DNA from: Lingula anatina
Lineage: Eukaryota; Brachiopoda; Lingulata; Lingulida; Lingulidae
NCBI RefSeq assembly: GCF_001039355.2
Contig: NW_019774036.1
Coordinates: 176,308 to 240,307 of the forward strand
Length of the DNA stretch: 64,000 nt
Direction of reading: 5' to 3'
Shown: in pieces, positions 14,180 through 27,500 of the stretch
Numbering within the stretch: position 1 is the first letter of the stretch
How the letters are laid out: the number at the start of each line of letters is the position of its first letter
The notes under the pieces: model-generated
Databases searched by the model: none
What the model was told of the DNA's origin: nothing
Seen by the model: the letters and a program-made list of their open reading frames with translations, nothing else
Made by a program: the position numbers and the translations under genes

Positions 14180-17100
14180 ATGATAGATTATGTTTAATTT
14201 AAACAGTATTGCTCAACTAAATGATAATTTATGTAATTTTAGACAAGAAGAACCCCATCTCCACAACAAGAGGGCCAGCCAACTAACCAAGATGTTGTCA
14301 CGACCACCACGACCACTATGACCAGTACGACCACATCACCTACAACACAGCAGTGGTCTTCTACTTATGATAAGCAGCCAGATGTGATAGACAGCACTGG
14401 CAGTGACAGGCCAGTCACAGTGTCTGGTAGCTGTGCCAGCAGTGGAAGCAGTGTCAGTGAACTCAACAGGACAGTCATTGAAACCAGCACCTTGTTGAAG
14501 GAGAAGTCTAAAATAAACAGTGCTAGTGATACTGTAGAAAACACTACTCTAAACAACTCTCACAGTGGGAAAATCCAGACACTAGATAGTGCCAGTGGTG
14601 CTTTAGAAGTGACAGGTGCTGTTGGTTCTGACAATGTGAAAGACCAGAGTAGTAGCAGTGGTCATGATAGTGGCTTTGTAACGGGGTCTGTGGTGCCATG
14701 TTCGGACTATACAGACAGTCAGTTGCCTAACTCTGATCTGAGTGACTTGTTAAGCCGTGTTGTACTCAGTCCTACAGACGTAGAAACAGCAGACAAAGTG
14801 CCAAATGTGATGAAGCCTGGAGATCAGAAAACACCTGAAAAAGTAAATGAAGTTGGTCAGAGACCAGATGATGGCAAGGGAGGAAATGACCAGTGGCACA
14901 GTAATAGCAGTCCCAGAGCAGAGAGTGTGTGTGACAGTGAGGCTGTGAGTTATATGGGAGAATACTGTGCTCTTCCCACCCCAGCACCAACCGGAACTGC
15001 TACTACTCTACCCAGTAGTGGTGATCAGCAGTTACTGACACCAGATGTCTCTGTAATCCCATATGAGACCAACTCCATGGTGATTAGCTCCTCAGTACCT
15101 TCTTCTAGTCAAAATCAACCTCTTCTGTCCATAACTCAAGCATCGATGGGATCTACCGCCAGTAAACCAGAGCAGTTGCTGTCAGAGAAGTCTTTAAACC
15201 CTGACTCTGTTGTCACTGCCACTAACACTGCCAGTACTGATCTAAGACAATACATGCAAGGTTCACTAGACACTATGGCCAGCTCTCTCACACTGAAGGA
15301 AGAAGCTGTAGGTAGCACTGCTGGTTTGAAAAATCTAAGCCAGGAAAAAATGAGCCCTGGATCTAATTTAGAGACTAAGTCTACCCCAGGTCAGGGGCAC
15401 GTGCGCAAGTCTTCGTACACTCTGGAGCACCCGTCCCCTGCGCTGCTGATGGCTCATGGTCAGATGAAGACTTATACTGGGGTAGCTGGCACTGAGAGCA
15501 GTAAGTGGAACTTGGGTGTTAAATATTTTAAGTGTGTGTTACTTTATTTGTGTGATTCAGCAAATTGTAATCTTATATAAATAGGAAATGGAAAATTAAA
15601 TCACACTCTGGACTCTAGCATGCAGGTGGTATGAGCTACAGTGTTTAGTCTATCTCTGCTAGACTTAAGTTTACTGGAGAAGTATATGTGCGATAGAGTG
15701 ACCCTTAGTGAAACTGAAACTGACGTTAATCTAACTTAAATTATCAAAATTACTTTGCAGGTTTTGAACCCCCAGGGCGCGGCAAGCCCAGCACAGTACA
15801 GAGGAAACTGAACTATGAAGAAGAAGAAGAGCTGGTCACCCCCAGGGACAGCCTGGACAGACACAGCTCCAGTAGGAAGGATGTCCAGGACTCAGAGGCC
15901 GAGGGGAAGAGAGAGCACCTGCAGAGATACCTGGCTCAGATCAGTGCTCAGCCCACTGTATCACTCCCAGGGGACCAGGCTGTAGTGGTAAGTCATGAGA
16001 GAGAGAGAGAGAAAATATGTGGCTCAGATCAGTGCTCAGCCCACTGTGTCACTCCCTGGAGACCAGTTTGTAGTGGTAAGTTATGAGAGAGAGAGAGGGT
16101 GTGGCTCAGATCAGTACTTAGCCCACTGGGTCACTCCCTGGAGACTAGCCAAGGGGCGGATTCAAGCCCTCTTCTGCTTCTTCCAGAAGACGGTCAGATT
16201 TTCAAGTTTTCATTGATGGGTATCTAATTTTTTCTGTCGGAAGACGGTCAAAAATGGAGGCTGGATCAACAAAGATAATTTGGAAGACTGTCAGAAAATA
16301 TATCTGGATCCGCCCCTGCAGACTGTACTTTTAAGTTATGGGAGAGAGGGTGCGGTAGCTGGTAACTTGGGTCTGGAGATTATAAAACTATTTAGAAAGG
16401 TCACATGTTCACTGGGCTGTCCTAAGGACAGCTAAGCCTTCCTTGTGGTACATATATCTGATATATATTAATTATTATATTCCAGCCCAGTGTATCACAG
16501 CCCCCCAAGGACATCCCAGGGTTCCTGTTCAGCACCAGTTCTATGTCAGGTCTCAGTGGGGGCAGTGAGGAGGTGTTGAAGAACCAGGCTAGACAGTTTG
16601 AACAGCTTAGACAGCAGCTGGTGGGACAACAGAAGTCTCAGGTAATATAGGAGTTGTCTAATCCTCCAGTTATGTCTGATGTTATATATTCTGTGAAAAG
16701 GTGTTTTGAAGGGGTTATATGGTTTTATATGAGTGCTTTTTCAAAGAGTCACACACCTAACATTCCTATTGGAGAACTTAAACTTTTTTTATTCAGATTT
16801 CGATAACTGAACTGAAATTGATGTTTCACGTATTTGTCATGTCTTAAGAACTGGTTTAATTTTTTACCAGCTTGCGGCTCTGCTTCTCCAGCAACAGAGG
16901 GAGCAGATGCTGCTCCAGCAGGAGTTGGTAGAGCAAGAACAGAGGTTCCAGGTTGCTAAGCAACAGTTGCTACAGCAACAGGGGAGACAGATGGAGAGGG
17001 CCAAAGCTGAGCAGTGGCTGAAACAGGTTGGTAGTTTTTTTTTATTAATTTTTTTTTTCAAAACTAACTTCAGTAGTCCATCTCAGAATACAGATGAACT

Positions 17101-20100
17101 ATTCTCAGTGAACAAGACATAAGTTCTCAAGTTCAGTATGAGATTTTAAATAACTTCTTCTAATATGTGAAAATATGCCTGGGTGCCGAAGTTAAACATA
17201 AATAGTATTTTAAGTTTCATCACTTCTCACTTTGCAGGTCAACCAACAACAGAGTCCACATGTCCAGCAGATGTCCAATCCGTCCACTCCCCAGGGCTGT
17301 CACATAACTGACCACCACCTCACTAGGTCTGGGGGACATGACAGTGACGATATAGCCCTGGACCAGGTCCATGTTGTCAACAGACCTGGACATCAGCTTC
17401 CCAGTGGTCAGTTACCTAGTGGTCAGTTTTATAGCAGTCAGTCACTGCCCAGTGGCCAGTTACGGCAGAGTGGGCCATCGTCAAAGGAAGCATCCCCAAA
17501 TTGGCAGAGTCAGAAGGTTGTGTCACCTAGGCAGAGGCTGGGAGAGAAAAGACACAATGTGGTAAGTGGAGGACAGGCTGGCAGGGAATGAGGACATTTG
17601 TGGGCTCATTTACATAGTGCTGACATCTGGTGGTTGTATACACCTTTACACAAACATAGTCACATGTACACACACTATTACTGAGGATAAGACCAGATAC
17701 TCACGGTTGTAGTTGTCATGTGAAAAAAAAACAGTTTATTGATTTAAAATATCTGAAGTTAAATGTATAATTGTGTAATTGTTTTCATTTTTAAACATTT
17801 CATAAATATCTATGAGGCTACTAATACAATGTAAGTAAAAAAAGAATAGCCATGGCAAGCATATATTTTGGAGGTGGTAATAGTAGAGTTAACCTGTGAT
17901 TATGTGTTGCTCTAACGTGAGGAATGAACCAGGGTAAACTCACCGCTGTATTCTGGTTGCAGGCTATCACCGCGGCCATGGAGAGAAAGTTTTGTATGCT
18001 GTCAGCAGCTGTAAAGGGTTACCTTACCAGAAGATTGTACAGGACAGAGAAAGTCCAGGCTATTATACAGACTATTAAGGTAAGTTTACGTGGGCTGCTC
18101 TCAAACAGTCAAAACTTCTGGGGTTTTACAGACCAATCCCCATCCCAGCTTTCTGTTGGATGAAACAAATGATGGAGTGAAGTTTCCGAGAGCTTTTCTT
18201 TCTCTCACTGAATGTGTGTTTTATTGAAAGATCATCATACTCAGATCTAGAAGAGCCGAGTGCTAGCTAGGCTGCGACTTTAACATGGCGGACCTACATG
18301 AAAGGAAGACCACTTAATCCTGTAATGGTCTCTCCTCCTCTCACACACCTCCCCACGCGTAGTTCCTGCAGGGGCACAGTAATTAAATCTCGGCTCAATT
18401 CAACCGTGTGAGAGAAGGAGAGACCATTACAGGATTAAGCGGTCTTCCTTTCATGAAGGTCTGCCATATTTAGGTCGTGGCCTAGCTAGCACTCGGCTCA
18501 TCTTGATCTGAATGGGGCCTATGTTAAAGATCTAAGTGATTGCTCATATTTTCTTTGAAATAATTTCTCCCTGTTTCCCAGGATACCACAGACCTAGCCA
18601 TTAGCATCCAAACTGAGAGTCCAACTAAGAAGATGGCGTACCTGAACCAGGACAAGAATCTCCAGGACAGGGTAATCGCACAGGTAGAGAGATACTGGGT
18701 TTGAGTTCACCTTAAAGATTAAAGTTAAGGGAGCAGTTTTGTGGGTAGTATTTAGGAGAGTTTTAAAATGTTTAAATTGTTGAATGCAGATATATACTTG
18801 CACTTTTGTTTTGTTTTTTATTTTAATTTATTTTTTCCTAGAAAAAAATCCAACTTTATCAGGCCAATGAGAAATTGATTAAAGAATGTCACAGTTTGCA
18901 TTTTAGACATTTATTAAGAATTGTCTATTAGCATTATCCTACACATTAAACCTTCTTTTCTCCAAGTAATGATTGTCACATATGGGTTTCAGTTGAGAGC
19001 CGGGTTGCTGGAAATCCATGACATATTCTTTGAGCTGCCAGTCTGGGATAGGATGCAGATTATAGCACAAGACCGACAGCTAGAGCAGGAGAGACTGGCC
19101 AAACAGAATGTAAGTATACAGGGGATATCTTAATACTGCCGTCTTTATAATGCTTAAACATTTTATCTATCTGTATGGTTTCTGTGATAATACTCAGTGG
19201 CTTGAAAATTCAACATGTAATGGAAATCCTGTCAAATGTTATGTTCATTGTTTAACAATTCAGTTCAAAATCTTAAATTTTATTAAGGACAGTAAAATTT
19301 GCTTGTTTCAATTGCAAGTGATGGAAAATATAATATTGATATGACATGTTGTATTATTCTGGCGAGAGTTTAGTAGAATATTTTAATATTTTATTAATTC
19401 AGAAGAATGACCTGAAGAAGAAAAGACTGAGTGCGGCCACACAGAAAGCCCTGGAGAGAAAGAAGAAAGCACAGTATCCTTTAGTAACTTTAAATTAAGG
19501 GCAGAATATTATCTGTATTCATGAAGAACATGAAGAAAAATATGTGCTGAAAAATAAAATTCATGAAAAGGGTACAGATTTCGTTGAAGAAAGGTGTGAA
19601 GTATGCTGACAGTCAATGAAAAGGCATCATTTTTTTTTTATCAAATAATATTTTAAGTTCCTTTGGAACATTAAGAAAATAACAGTTTTCGTGTGAAATA
19701 TGATTCATTATTCATTATTCAAATAAGGTGACTCTCTTATGACCAGACAAGTGCATTTGTACTATTTTATATGGTTGGAATTGATTTGTGGTAAAAAAGT
19801 ACAAGAAAGTTTTCTTATGCTTTTTCATTGACTGTCAGTATATATGGTGAATTTTTGCACATGTAATATGATAATAGTAGTATGATAATTTAAAAGGAAG
19901 ACACTTTCATAACAATCCCAGTCTTTCACAAATGTATTATCATTTAAAAAATCCTCAACCCTGCTCAAGACTAGCAGAGTCTGCAGTGTTTGGTCATTCT
20001 ATGCGTCCCAAGACGTCCCCAGAGACCAGTAGCCCCAAGGTGGCCAGGACTGACCTCAGGTAGAAAGATAGGGGGGGAGTTTTTAAATATTTTTTAAATA

Positions 20101-20970
20101 TAAAAATGTGTTTTTTTAGATCAACGTTTTTTTATTTAATCTGTTATATATAAACAGGATTTCTGATTGTGGCATGTCAGGAGAATAAGCAATTTATATT
20201 GTCTATTTTACTTTTTGGACGGTTTTGGTGAGCTTGAGTAATTTCAGTTAGACTTTTGCTGACATATATTTCAATGAGCATTTATGTGTTTTAAATCTTA
20301 ACCTAGATTAACAGAAAGCCAGGATATGAATGTTCTGTTAATTGGTATTGATATCTTACAGTGGTCCTCTCCGCAGACAATACCAGTCTCTGTTCTCTAA
20401 GGCACTTAAACCAACACATGGAAACCTGTCACCTATCAAACCAGTGTCTGATAAAGAAAATAGGTATGGTTATACAGTGTGTGTGTGTGTGTGTGCGTGT
20501 GTGTGACGTACAATTCTCTTTGTTCAATTTTTCAGATTCTGTCAGATTTATAAGTTTAATGGGTTTTTAATTTTTTTTTTTCAATTATGACTCTTTTTAT
20601 TTTTTCTAGGTTGAAAGTTGCTCCAAAGGAAGTTGCTGGAAAAATTAATGCATTTTCTGTAACAGGTAAGTTGGAGTTTGCACCCACCTGTGTAGGCTTA
20701 TTGTCTTTTCTAAGACCACCACAACTTGTTTCCAAATGCTGTTTTTAATGTCAGACTTAGATAGAAATATTCATTGTTTGATTATTTAACTTATATATCA
20801 TACTTTATCTCCATATTCTGATGTTTGATGTTGTCCTTGCAGGAGGAGGAGCCCAGAAGTCTGCCAGACGTAATCTCCAGTCTGCTCTTGGAAGTCCTAA
20901 GAGAAAAACAGCTGTCAAATCTACTACGAAGCCAAAACTGAATAATGTGTCTAGAGCAGCATGGAGATAG
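12597..20970 (+). CDS. CCP110: Centriolar coiled-coil protein CP110, complete gene
   Basis: Exons: 12597-12650, 13067-13222, 13708-13836, 14243-15500, 15761-15987, 16486-16641, 16871-17026, 17238-17561, 17963-18079, 18582-18683, 18993-19109, 19403-19473, 19970-20059, 20362-20463, 20610-20665, 20843-20970. They join in one frame of 1080 residues. Vertebrate CP110 hallmarks are visible: near the N terminus SMIRMDGAPILPP followed by a basic helix (exons 2-3); a long Ser/Thr-rich disordered region (exon 4, starting with a poly-Thr stretch); a Gln-rich coiled coil (exons 6-7); and the conserved C-terminal core with an IQ-like helix AAVKGYLTRRL (exon 9), then LLEIHDIFFELP and LSAATQKALERKK (exons 11-12). 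CP110 caps the distal end of centrioles and blocks ciliogenesis until removed. The 18-residue first exon is chosen as the only ATG exon upstream with a frame-compatible donor. Exon 5 has duplicated decoy ends downstream. Confidence 0.93.
13513..13680 (+). mobile_element. 168-bp MITE, copy A (CAGGGGCGGAT termini)
   Basis: The element starts CAGGGGCGGATCCAG and ends CTAAATCCGCCCCTG, imperfect terminal inverted repeats, and is flanked by a 5-bp direct repeat TTATA (13508-13512 and 13681-13685). Further copies lie at about 16150-16318 (opposite orientation) and 39062-39229 (same length). CAGGGG termini with a 5-bp target duplication resemble non-autonomous hAT-like elements; the superfamily is inferred. 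It sits in CCP110 intron 2. Confidence 0.85.
14132..14177. repeat. (CA)n microsatellite in CCP110 intron 3
   Basis: Nearly pure CA dinucleotide run, preceded by an impure CGCA/CACG stretch. It lies about 65 bases before the exon 4 acceptor. Confidence 0.95.
15932..16149 (+). repeat. Tandem triplication of the CCP110 exon 5 end and its splice donor
   Basis: The last ~56 bases of exon 5, beginning TGGCTCAGATCAGTGCTCAG, recur at 16020 and 16102. The first two copies end in GTGGTAAGT donors (15988, 16075) followed by GA-repeat tails. The third is interrupted by a MITE. The second copy still reads AQISAQPTVSLPGDQ in its own frame, but reading through from the first donor would shift frame. It is therefore a pseudo-exon duplication inside the intron. 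Confidence 0.85.
16150..16318 (-). mobile_element. MITE copy B (inverted, degenerate left end)
   Basis: Reverse-oriented relative of the 13513 and 39062 elements. It contains the same GACGGTCAGATTTTCAAG core and ends GGATCCGCCCCTG. The left terminus is altered (CAAGGGGCGGATT) and no clean target duplication is visible. It interrupts the third copy of the duplicated exon 5 end. Confidence 0.8.
18242..18510. mobile_element. Foldback element (long inverted repeat) in CCP110 intron 9
   Basis: About 104-base arms, 18242-18345 and 18407-18510, are reverse complements with a few mismatches (for example GAGCCGAGTGCTAGCTAGG against CCTAGCTAGCACTCGGCTC). They are separated by a ~60-base loop. A transcript would form a long hairpin. 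This is typical of a foldback MITE; no target duplication could be fixed. Confidence 0.85.
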
Positions 20971-21520
20971 CAGAAATAGGACACTTGCCAAATACATGAC
21001 AATGTACAGTAACTGTTCCTGTTTTACTGTATTTGATGGAATTTTGAAAATTTTTTTGGGGCCCAAAGTTGACGGGATCAGTGTGACCCTCAGACTGTAG
21101 ACTGGTGGTAGAGTCGACTCTGAGCTGCTTTCAAAACAGCAACTGGCTTAATAATCTCAAGCATTTTCCCATTTGATGTAAGGCAAGTGGGTTAGAAGGT
21201 ACCACAGAATGTTTTCTTATGGGTGTGTAATTCATCTATGTTGCAGAATCTTTTTATAACCTTTGGAGAAAGATTCCAAAGTTAAATCTTTCAAATGCTT
21301 GACGCCAATTTTCAGATTTCGATTTTTCTGTCTTGGTGTACTGCCATGCACTTATTAGGCTTCTTGCAGCGCTTAATCTCTAAGACAGTGATTATATATA
21401 TATGCCAATATATAATTGTATGTATACTTTTTCTCATATTTACATATGACTGTGATAAACTGCTTATTTACATTTTTTATCGAGAAATTGGGTTCTTGTC
21501 TTGATTGAAATAAAAATGTG
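20971..21520 (+). other. 3'UTR of CCP110
   Basis: Non-coding sequence after the stop codon with an AATAAA hexamer at 21509-21514, the likely polyadenylation signal. I see no competing reading frame. Confidence 0.6.
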
Positions 21521-24500
21521 AAAAAGACCCAACCGTTGTTTATGGTTTTGATAAATCTGTTTCATTTCTTCTTTGGTTGTGAAATAATTCTAATGAATAC
21601 AACGCTGCACCTAAAAGAATTGGGTCGTACAATGCAATTTTTCAATCATTAAATTTGTAGTTTTGTGCGGGTGTAAACCGCCAGCGCACGAGGGGACAAA
21701 ATCTCTGGCTCGAGACAACTAGATGAACAGTCTTCCATCATATCACTTATATCGTCCGTCACCACTTTGGCACGTTATTCATATTCTTGAATGTTATTAA
21801 AATATACGGCCTATCTGTAGTAATGTCCACACAAACACTGTCAGCGTCTTCTCTGAAGTGCGCAATCCACTCTAGCGCTGCAGATCGTACAGTGCATATC
21901 TGGCAAGCAAGATCTGCGAAATTGTTTGGGTTATTTTCTTATGTAATGATTGCCAATATTTTACAGGATAAAGAAAATGAAGAGCAACTTTACTAGAGCC
22001 AAATAATGTTTTCAAATGAGCGTTTGCTTGTTGGGTTTGTTACTATTTAACTTTCAATTCGTTTACAATACAATAACAATACACTATTGAAGGCGTTTTG
22101 TGCCAGACGACTAAGCGACAATGAGAAACAAAACTTGTTTGTTAAGAAATAGTAACATATGATCAAAAGCACATGGGTATCTCTTTCATAAAAAAAATAA
22201 TAATACTTCAAATGTTTAAACAATGCACTGTCCTTCTCTTCACGGCAAATGTGTCTTTACTGTGGCGATTTCATTAATGCTATTTTTCATTATTTTTTAT
22301 TTGACCTTTTCAAAAGTCATTACAACGGATATGTTCAGGGCAAGGCAGTTTCCTGATAAATGTTAACTGAACATTTAACTATTGTCCCCGGCTGCAGTTC
22401 AACCACAATGAACGGCTTTGTCGCCAAAACAAACTCAAACAAGATTATTTACCTTTAGTGGGGTGTCATAAAGACAAGTTTACCAACAGAGGCGCGAGCT
22501 GTGAGCGAGCAGGGTATCATGACATTGTGGCTAGGTCAGTGCCATTAACTGACCAGACGCTGCTTAACAACACTGACACAGCGAAAATTAAGTCCTGAAT
22601 AAAAGGTAATTATGCCGATGCTTGTGCATTTTAAAGAGATTTGCTTACCGTTATTTCAAATACCAATACTTTAAATATATTTAACAGGGTCAATATCATT
22701 TTACGAGCCACAGTGTCACTTGATCGTACCATCATTTTAATTTTTTTCACAAATCCGTACTTTGGTCAAAAATGAAAATTATTCCTAGAAATGTACAAGA
22801 TGCCTGTAGAGTGCATGCAGTAGCTCCTGCTTGAATAAGGTATGTTCTTGTAAAATAACACTCACATGACGTACAGGTGACTTTATGGAAAACTGAAACT
22901 GTACGCAATATTGTAGATCCATGAAGTGTTCTCTAGTTGCCCAGTGGGTAACCACACGCTCGCGCTACCGTCACCCGTCCACACACGCACGCGCGCACAC
23001 ACACACGCACACACGTGACGGGGCGCAGGCACAAAGCGACTGGTGTCACTCAGGTATTCAGGTGTGTCGTATCTACAGGTGAGAAAGGTGAATGAAATAC
23101 GTCGTAATTTTAATGGAACTGCTGTCATTGTTCTGTCGTTATTTATTATTTTGCTCCTTGGAGGACATTAACAACGGACTCATTGGCCTATGTCAATTGA
23201 AAAGAGAAAAAAATAACGCCCTTTGCTTGTAAACACCACAATTTCAATAGACTATAGTTTTTATTCATTTAATTTTCAGTTGTCTGGTTAGGAGAACAAG
23301 GTTACTCAAAGGCCTTGGGCACTTTTTGGGTTCGAGGTGAAAGAAACTGTTGCTCTCTGTATTAGCCCTGTGAACGCCTTGGGCATTTTTAGCTTCGAAG
23401 TGAAAGAAACTGCTGCTCTCTGTACTAGGCCGGTGAACGCCCTGGAGAAGACTAATTCCCCACTTCAGTGTGACACGCACACCAAGCACGGGGTCAAATT
23501 ATTGGGTTAAAACGTGAGCAAAGGACGTGCTTCTCGCTTAAGTACACTTGACGACTAACTGGTGCAGAAAAGACTCGGTGACTTCAGTGTTGGCGGTAGT
23601 GTGACCGGGATGGCGTCGTCTTGGAAAGTGAAATGGCTACTTGGCTTTTGATACCCCACCGGGTAGGTTTATTTCAAGCTGCTTAAGTTAAAGGTAGATT
23701 TAGACTTTCTGTCATTTAGAATTGGTTCTTGGCCAATTATTAAGATTTTATTATGAAAGTATCAGATCTTATAGTAAAATGCAGTGTTGTTCTAGGTATT
23801 TTTAAGCACAGAAAAAGAATCTTACAAGAATTTCATTTTTTTAATTAATTTTTGCAAAGGTCTTGTATTTATTTGATCAGCATATTTTGTGTCAATCTAC
23901 GTGGCTTTGTTTGTGAAAGGGATAAGTTGACCAAATTATTTCTCCCCCTCTTACACCCTGTACCCGACAAAAACTTTCTAACATTAAAAATAAAAATAGG
24001 TTCTTTTACGATTACTTTAATGTCGTCGTTACTCTAGCGCTACCTGAATTATTGCAACACTTTGATCACTGACAGGTTACTGCATGAAAATTAAGACAAA
24101 TTGTCTTCCGTGTCTTTCCTCTTGTGTTGACGTCTCTTTCGATTCCTTTTCCTGGTAAAACAACACATAAACGAAATACGAACAAAAATAGAGTTTAAAG
24201 CTCATACACCAATTTTCAGATGTATTTAGGTGACAATTATATATTACAGGGTTTTTTATTCATTCTCTTGTATGAATATTAATAAATTGGTTTATCACAA
24301 AATGGAAAAAATATTAAAGGTGTAAATTCGGGCACCTGTAAGAAAACTATTGTAATAAGATCTAATCTGTTCAAGGTATTTTCACAAAGCACTGCAAGGT
24401 GTTGCTGTACAGGTCAGGTCAATATAGGGTCCTTTTATAAGGAGCTATCATGATTTGTGAACTTAAACCGTTAATGCAAAATCAACCTATTTTTCAGCAG

Positions 24501-24562
24501 TGAAGTTAAACCGACAGCGAAATATCTGAACTAAGTTTGGGTTTTGGAGCACTATCTCAACC
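21521..24562. other. Intergenic region between CCP110 and the first sushi gene
   Basis: I see no gene. It contains an impure CA/CG microsatellite (about 22979-23014) and a two-copy tandem repeat (23319-23448, listed separately). The last part probably includes the 5'UTR and promoter of the sushi gene starting at 24563, but no TATA box or start site could be placed. Confidence 0.5.
23319..23448. repeat. Two-copy 64-65-bp tandem repeat
   Basis: Two adjacent diverged units share the core GTGAAAGAAACTG and GCTCTCTGTA and end in GTGAACGCC. No coding meaning is seen; the minus-strand frame across it is a by-product of the repeat. Confidence 0.8.
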
Positions 24563-27500
24563 ATGGCACTGTACAGTACTAATTGGACGGTCAAGCTTGG
24601 TCTTGGCCTTGTGATCTTGGCCTCACTGACCACGGTGACTTTGACAAGTAAGTTTTTTTTTTCATCGCTGTCTAACTTTATGTCTAGTTTTTTGTGCTCC
24701 CTCTCTCTCTCTCTCTCTCTCTCTCTGACGCTTACGCAAGCACGGAGTATAGTCTACAGAGTCGATTAAAAGACAGAAATCATTTTAAGAAATCAAATAA
24801 AAACTTAATGCTGGACTCTTGTAAAATTAAATTAATTCTGAGAAATTGAGGATTCTTCACTTCAAATGAGAGTTCGTTATTTAAGAATAAAACCAATAGC
24901 AGTAATAACCCCACAAAAGCCCCATAAAATGGCGTCACAACCCAATACACAGAATGCTAAAAATTCGACTTAAAGTTATCAAACAAAATTGAATGACAAG
25001 TTTACCAAGTAATATAAGAGAAATGCCAGGATTATTTAAATAGCTCAATAATCTTAAATCGGGTATGGATATTCCGGAAAATAGGCCAATTTGTGCTTTT
25101 CTTCAAATGCTGTGTAGATATTTTATCCAAGTCTTAGTAATCAGTCAGTAAAAAATCTTGATATATTACTTAACAGCGATCGAGGATTATTCCTTTCTCA
25201 AACCGTGCCAATATGTGGTTTCCCTTATGTTTAGATATTTTATCAACGTCGTTAACTAGGTCTTAGTAATCAGTAAGCAAAAAATCTTTATTTAACAGCA
25301 ATAGAGGATTGTTCCTTTTTCCAGCTCGTTTAAATATAGACTTATACCCGATTCCCTTCATTACTTTTTATTGAGGAATACCTACGGATGCGCATTAATT
25401 TTTTTCTATTCATCTTTTTTTTTTATCAAAACATCATTTCTATTCAGGTAATCTGCCGTGGCGTTGTCAATATTTTGTTAGGAACCGGTAATAGTGGAAC
25501 CAAGCACAGAGTAAAGTCTACCGGGGATGGTTGTTGACAATAATATTGATTCGTAGCCTGGGGAGGTTCATAATAAACCTTTGGGTATAAATCGGTCTTG
25601 TGTGACCTCGGTCTCTTTTGTAAACTAATACGGCCTTCAGAGTAAACACGTACAAACCGTGCAGTGACGGTTTGTTTTGAGAGACACGAATTATAAAAAA
25701 AACATTTTGAAGAGTTTTTGTCGTGCAACACAAAGCTCTGCTGGTTTTGAGTGGATTTGAAACGGTTTGTTTCGTTTTCATAGCGATTTTACCCTTCCTG
25801 TCTCGCGTGTCACAAATATTATCGTTGTAAACGCAGCCTAGATTAATCATTATGAACCCTATATATACCGTGACAGGCTGCCTTTATAAAATATTGACCT
25901 CGTCATTTCGACAAAAAAAATTCATTCTTATGAAGTCTTGGTGATATTCGGGTCAAAGTTACACTGTCATAGTCTAGGTTTGACGAAAGCTTTTTAATAT
26001 TAAGACGCACGCGAAGCGTTTTTTTTTTTTTTTTTTTTTTTTTAGGTAATCGGATACTCATCCTGCTTGATGTATTGGTCTTGATCTCGTGTGTTGATTG
26101 ACGGAGGCGCCTTAACCCTTGAGTGCACGTGACTGACGTCTGCAACGTCATTGTAGCGTTACTTTGAAATACCTGAAAAAATGTTGCCGCGTTTTAACTC
26201 CTAAGGTTATCTCTGTTTGTGTTGACAAATCCGTTCCACCCACCAACCCGTACATCAAATACAACTGACAATTGAAAATTTAAAATAAAATGATATAAAG
26301 ATTAAGTTGAGTTAACTTGGTTTGGCCTTAAGATGGCAATTAAATGGTCCTTAATGACGGTTCAAACTAATACACGTCACCGCGTCATCGTAACTATATA
26401 CTTAAGAAAACAAATGCCAAGTGTTTAAAGTGCAATTATTTTTAAAAAGTCAAAGACAAACTTGAAGATCAAAGAAGCAGAAGTACCTCACGTAATCGGG
26501 CATTAAGACCAGGCCATACAAAGACCTGCACAGACGCTGACGCACTTATTTTCATAAGCTTCCCTGTATCTCTTTATTAAATAAAAGCGATATAAAGGGA
26601 TTGGCTAAGCTACGAGCTCTTCATGTCACTTCTCAGGTACAATTTCATTCCACACGTGAAATGTGAGAAACAATTAAGGATCTTTCTTTATTCATTCAAT
26701 TTTTTGTCTATTTATTTATCTTTTTGTCGGTTTAATCTGTTTATCATTAATTCTATGTATTGCTTTTTTTCGTTTACATAATTGATTATATTAAATCTAT
26801 AAGCCAAATCGGTTTATTTAAACATTAATTTCAACTTACGAAAATTCAACTTGCTCCATTTTCTGTGACCATAACGTTTATACATATACATTTTCGGGAC
26901 GTGCGTACTTAAGTGTGTGAGCGAAGTTTTTCATCATATATATTTCTCACTTTTCTTTCTTTCTTTTCACTCTATTTATGTATTCCTATTGTACGTGTAA
27001 CCGAAACAAAAACCAATCTATCATACTATTATATTATACTATAATTAACTATTATTAGAACTATATTGCTACAGTTTCATCCAATCCTCTCTCAGCTCCA
27101 CTGCTTCGGTGTTAAAAATCCCCTGAACGCTGAAACTAATTGTAAAATTTTGAAATAAAGGTAAAATGTGAATTATTTTTATTCATAATTATGATTAAGG
27201 TAAGTAGCACTGAGGCAAATGTATGTATGTATGTATCTATGTATGTATCTATGTATGTATTATTATTATTATTATTATTTCAGCGACATGTTCCACCCCC
27301 CTGGGTATCTCCAATGGCTTTATCATCACCACAGGACCTTACGTGAATGGTACTACGGTGATGTATGGCTGTATGACTGGGTTTAGGATGTCTGGTACAC
27401 CGTCACAGCTCTGTAACTCCTCCCTGGAGTGGGAGGGGCTACCCCCTAACTGTACCCAGCCATCTGAACCGACGGAAACCGTCACCAACAGTACGTTTCT

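Noticed and set aside
25444-26151. Overlapping minus-strand open frames
   Set aside because: No start context, no recognisable domain, low-complexity lysine stretch from a T run, and they lie inside intron 1 of a spliced + strand gene.
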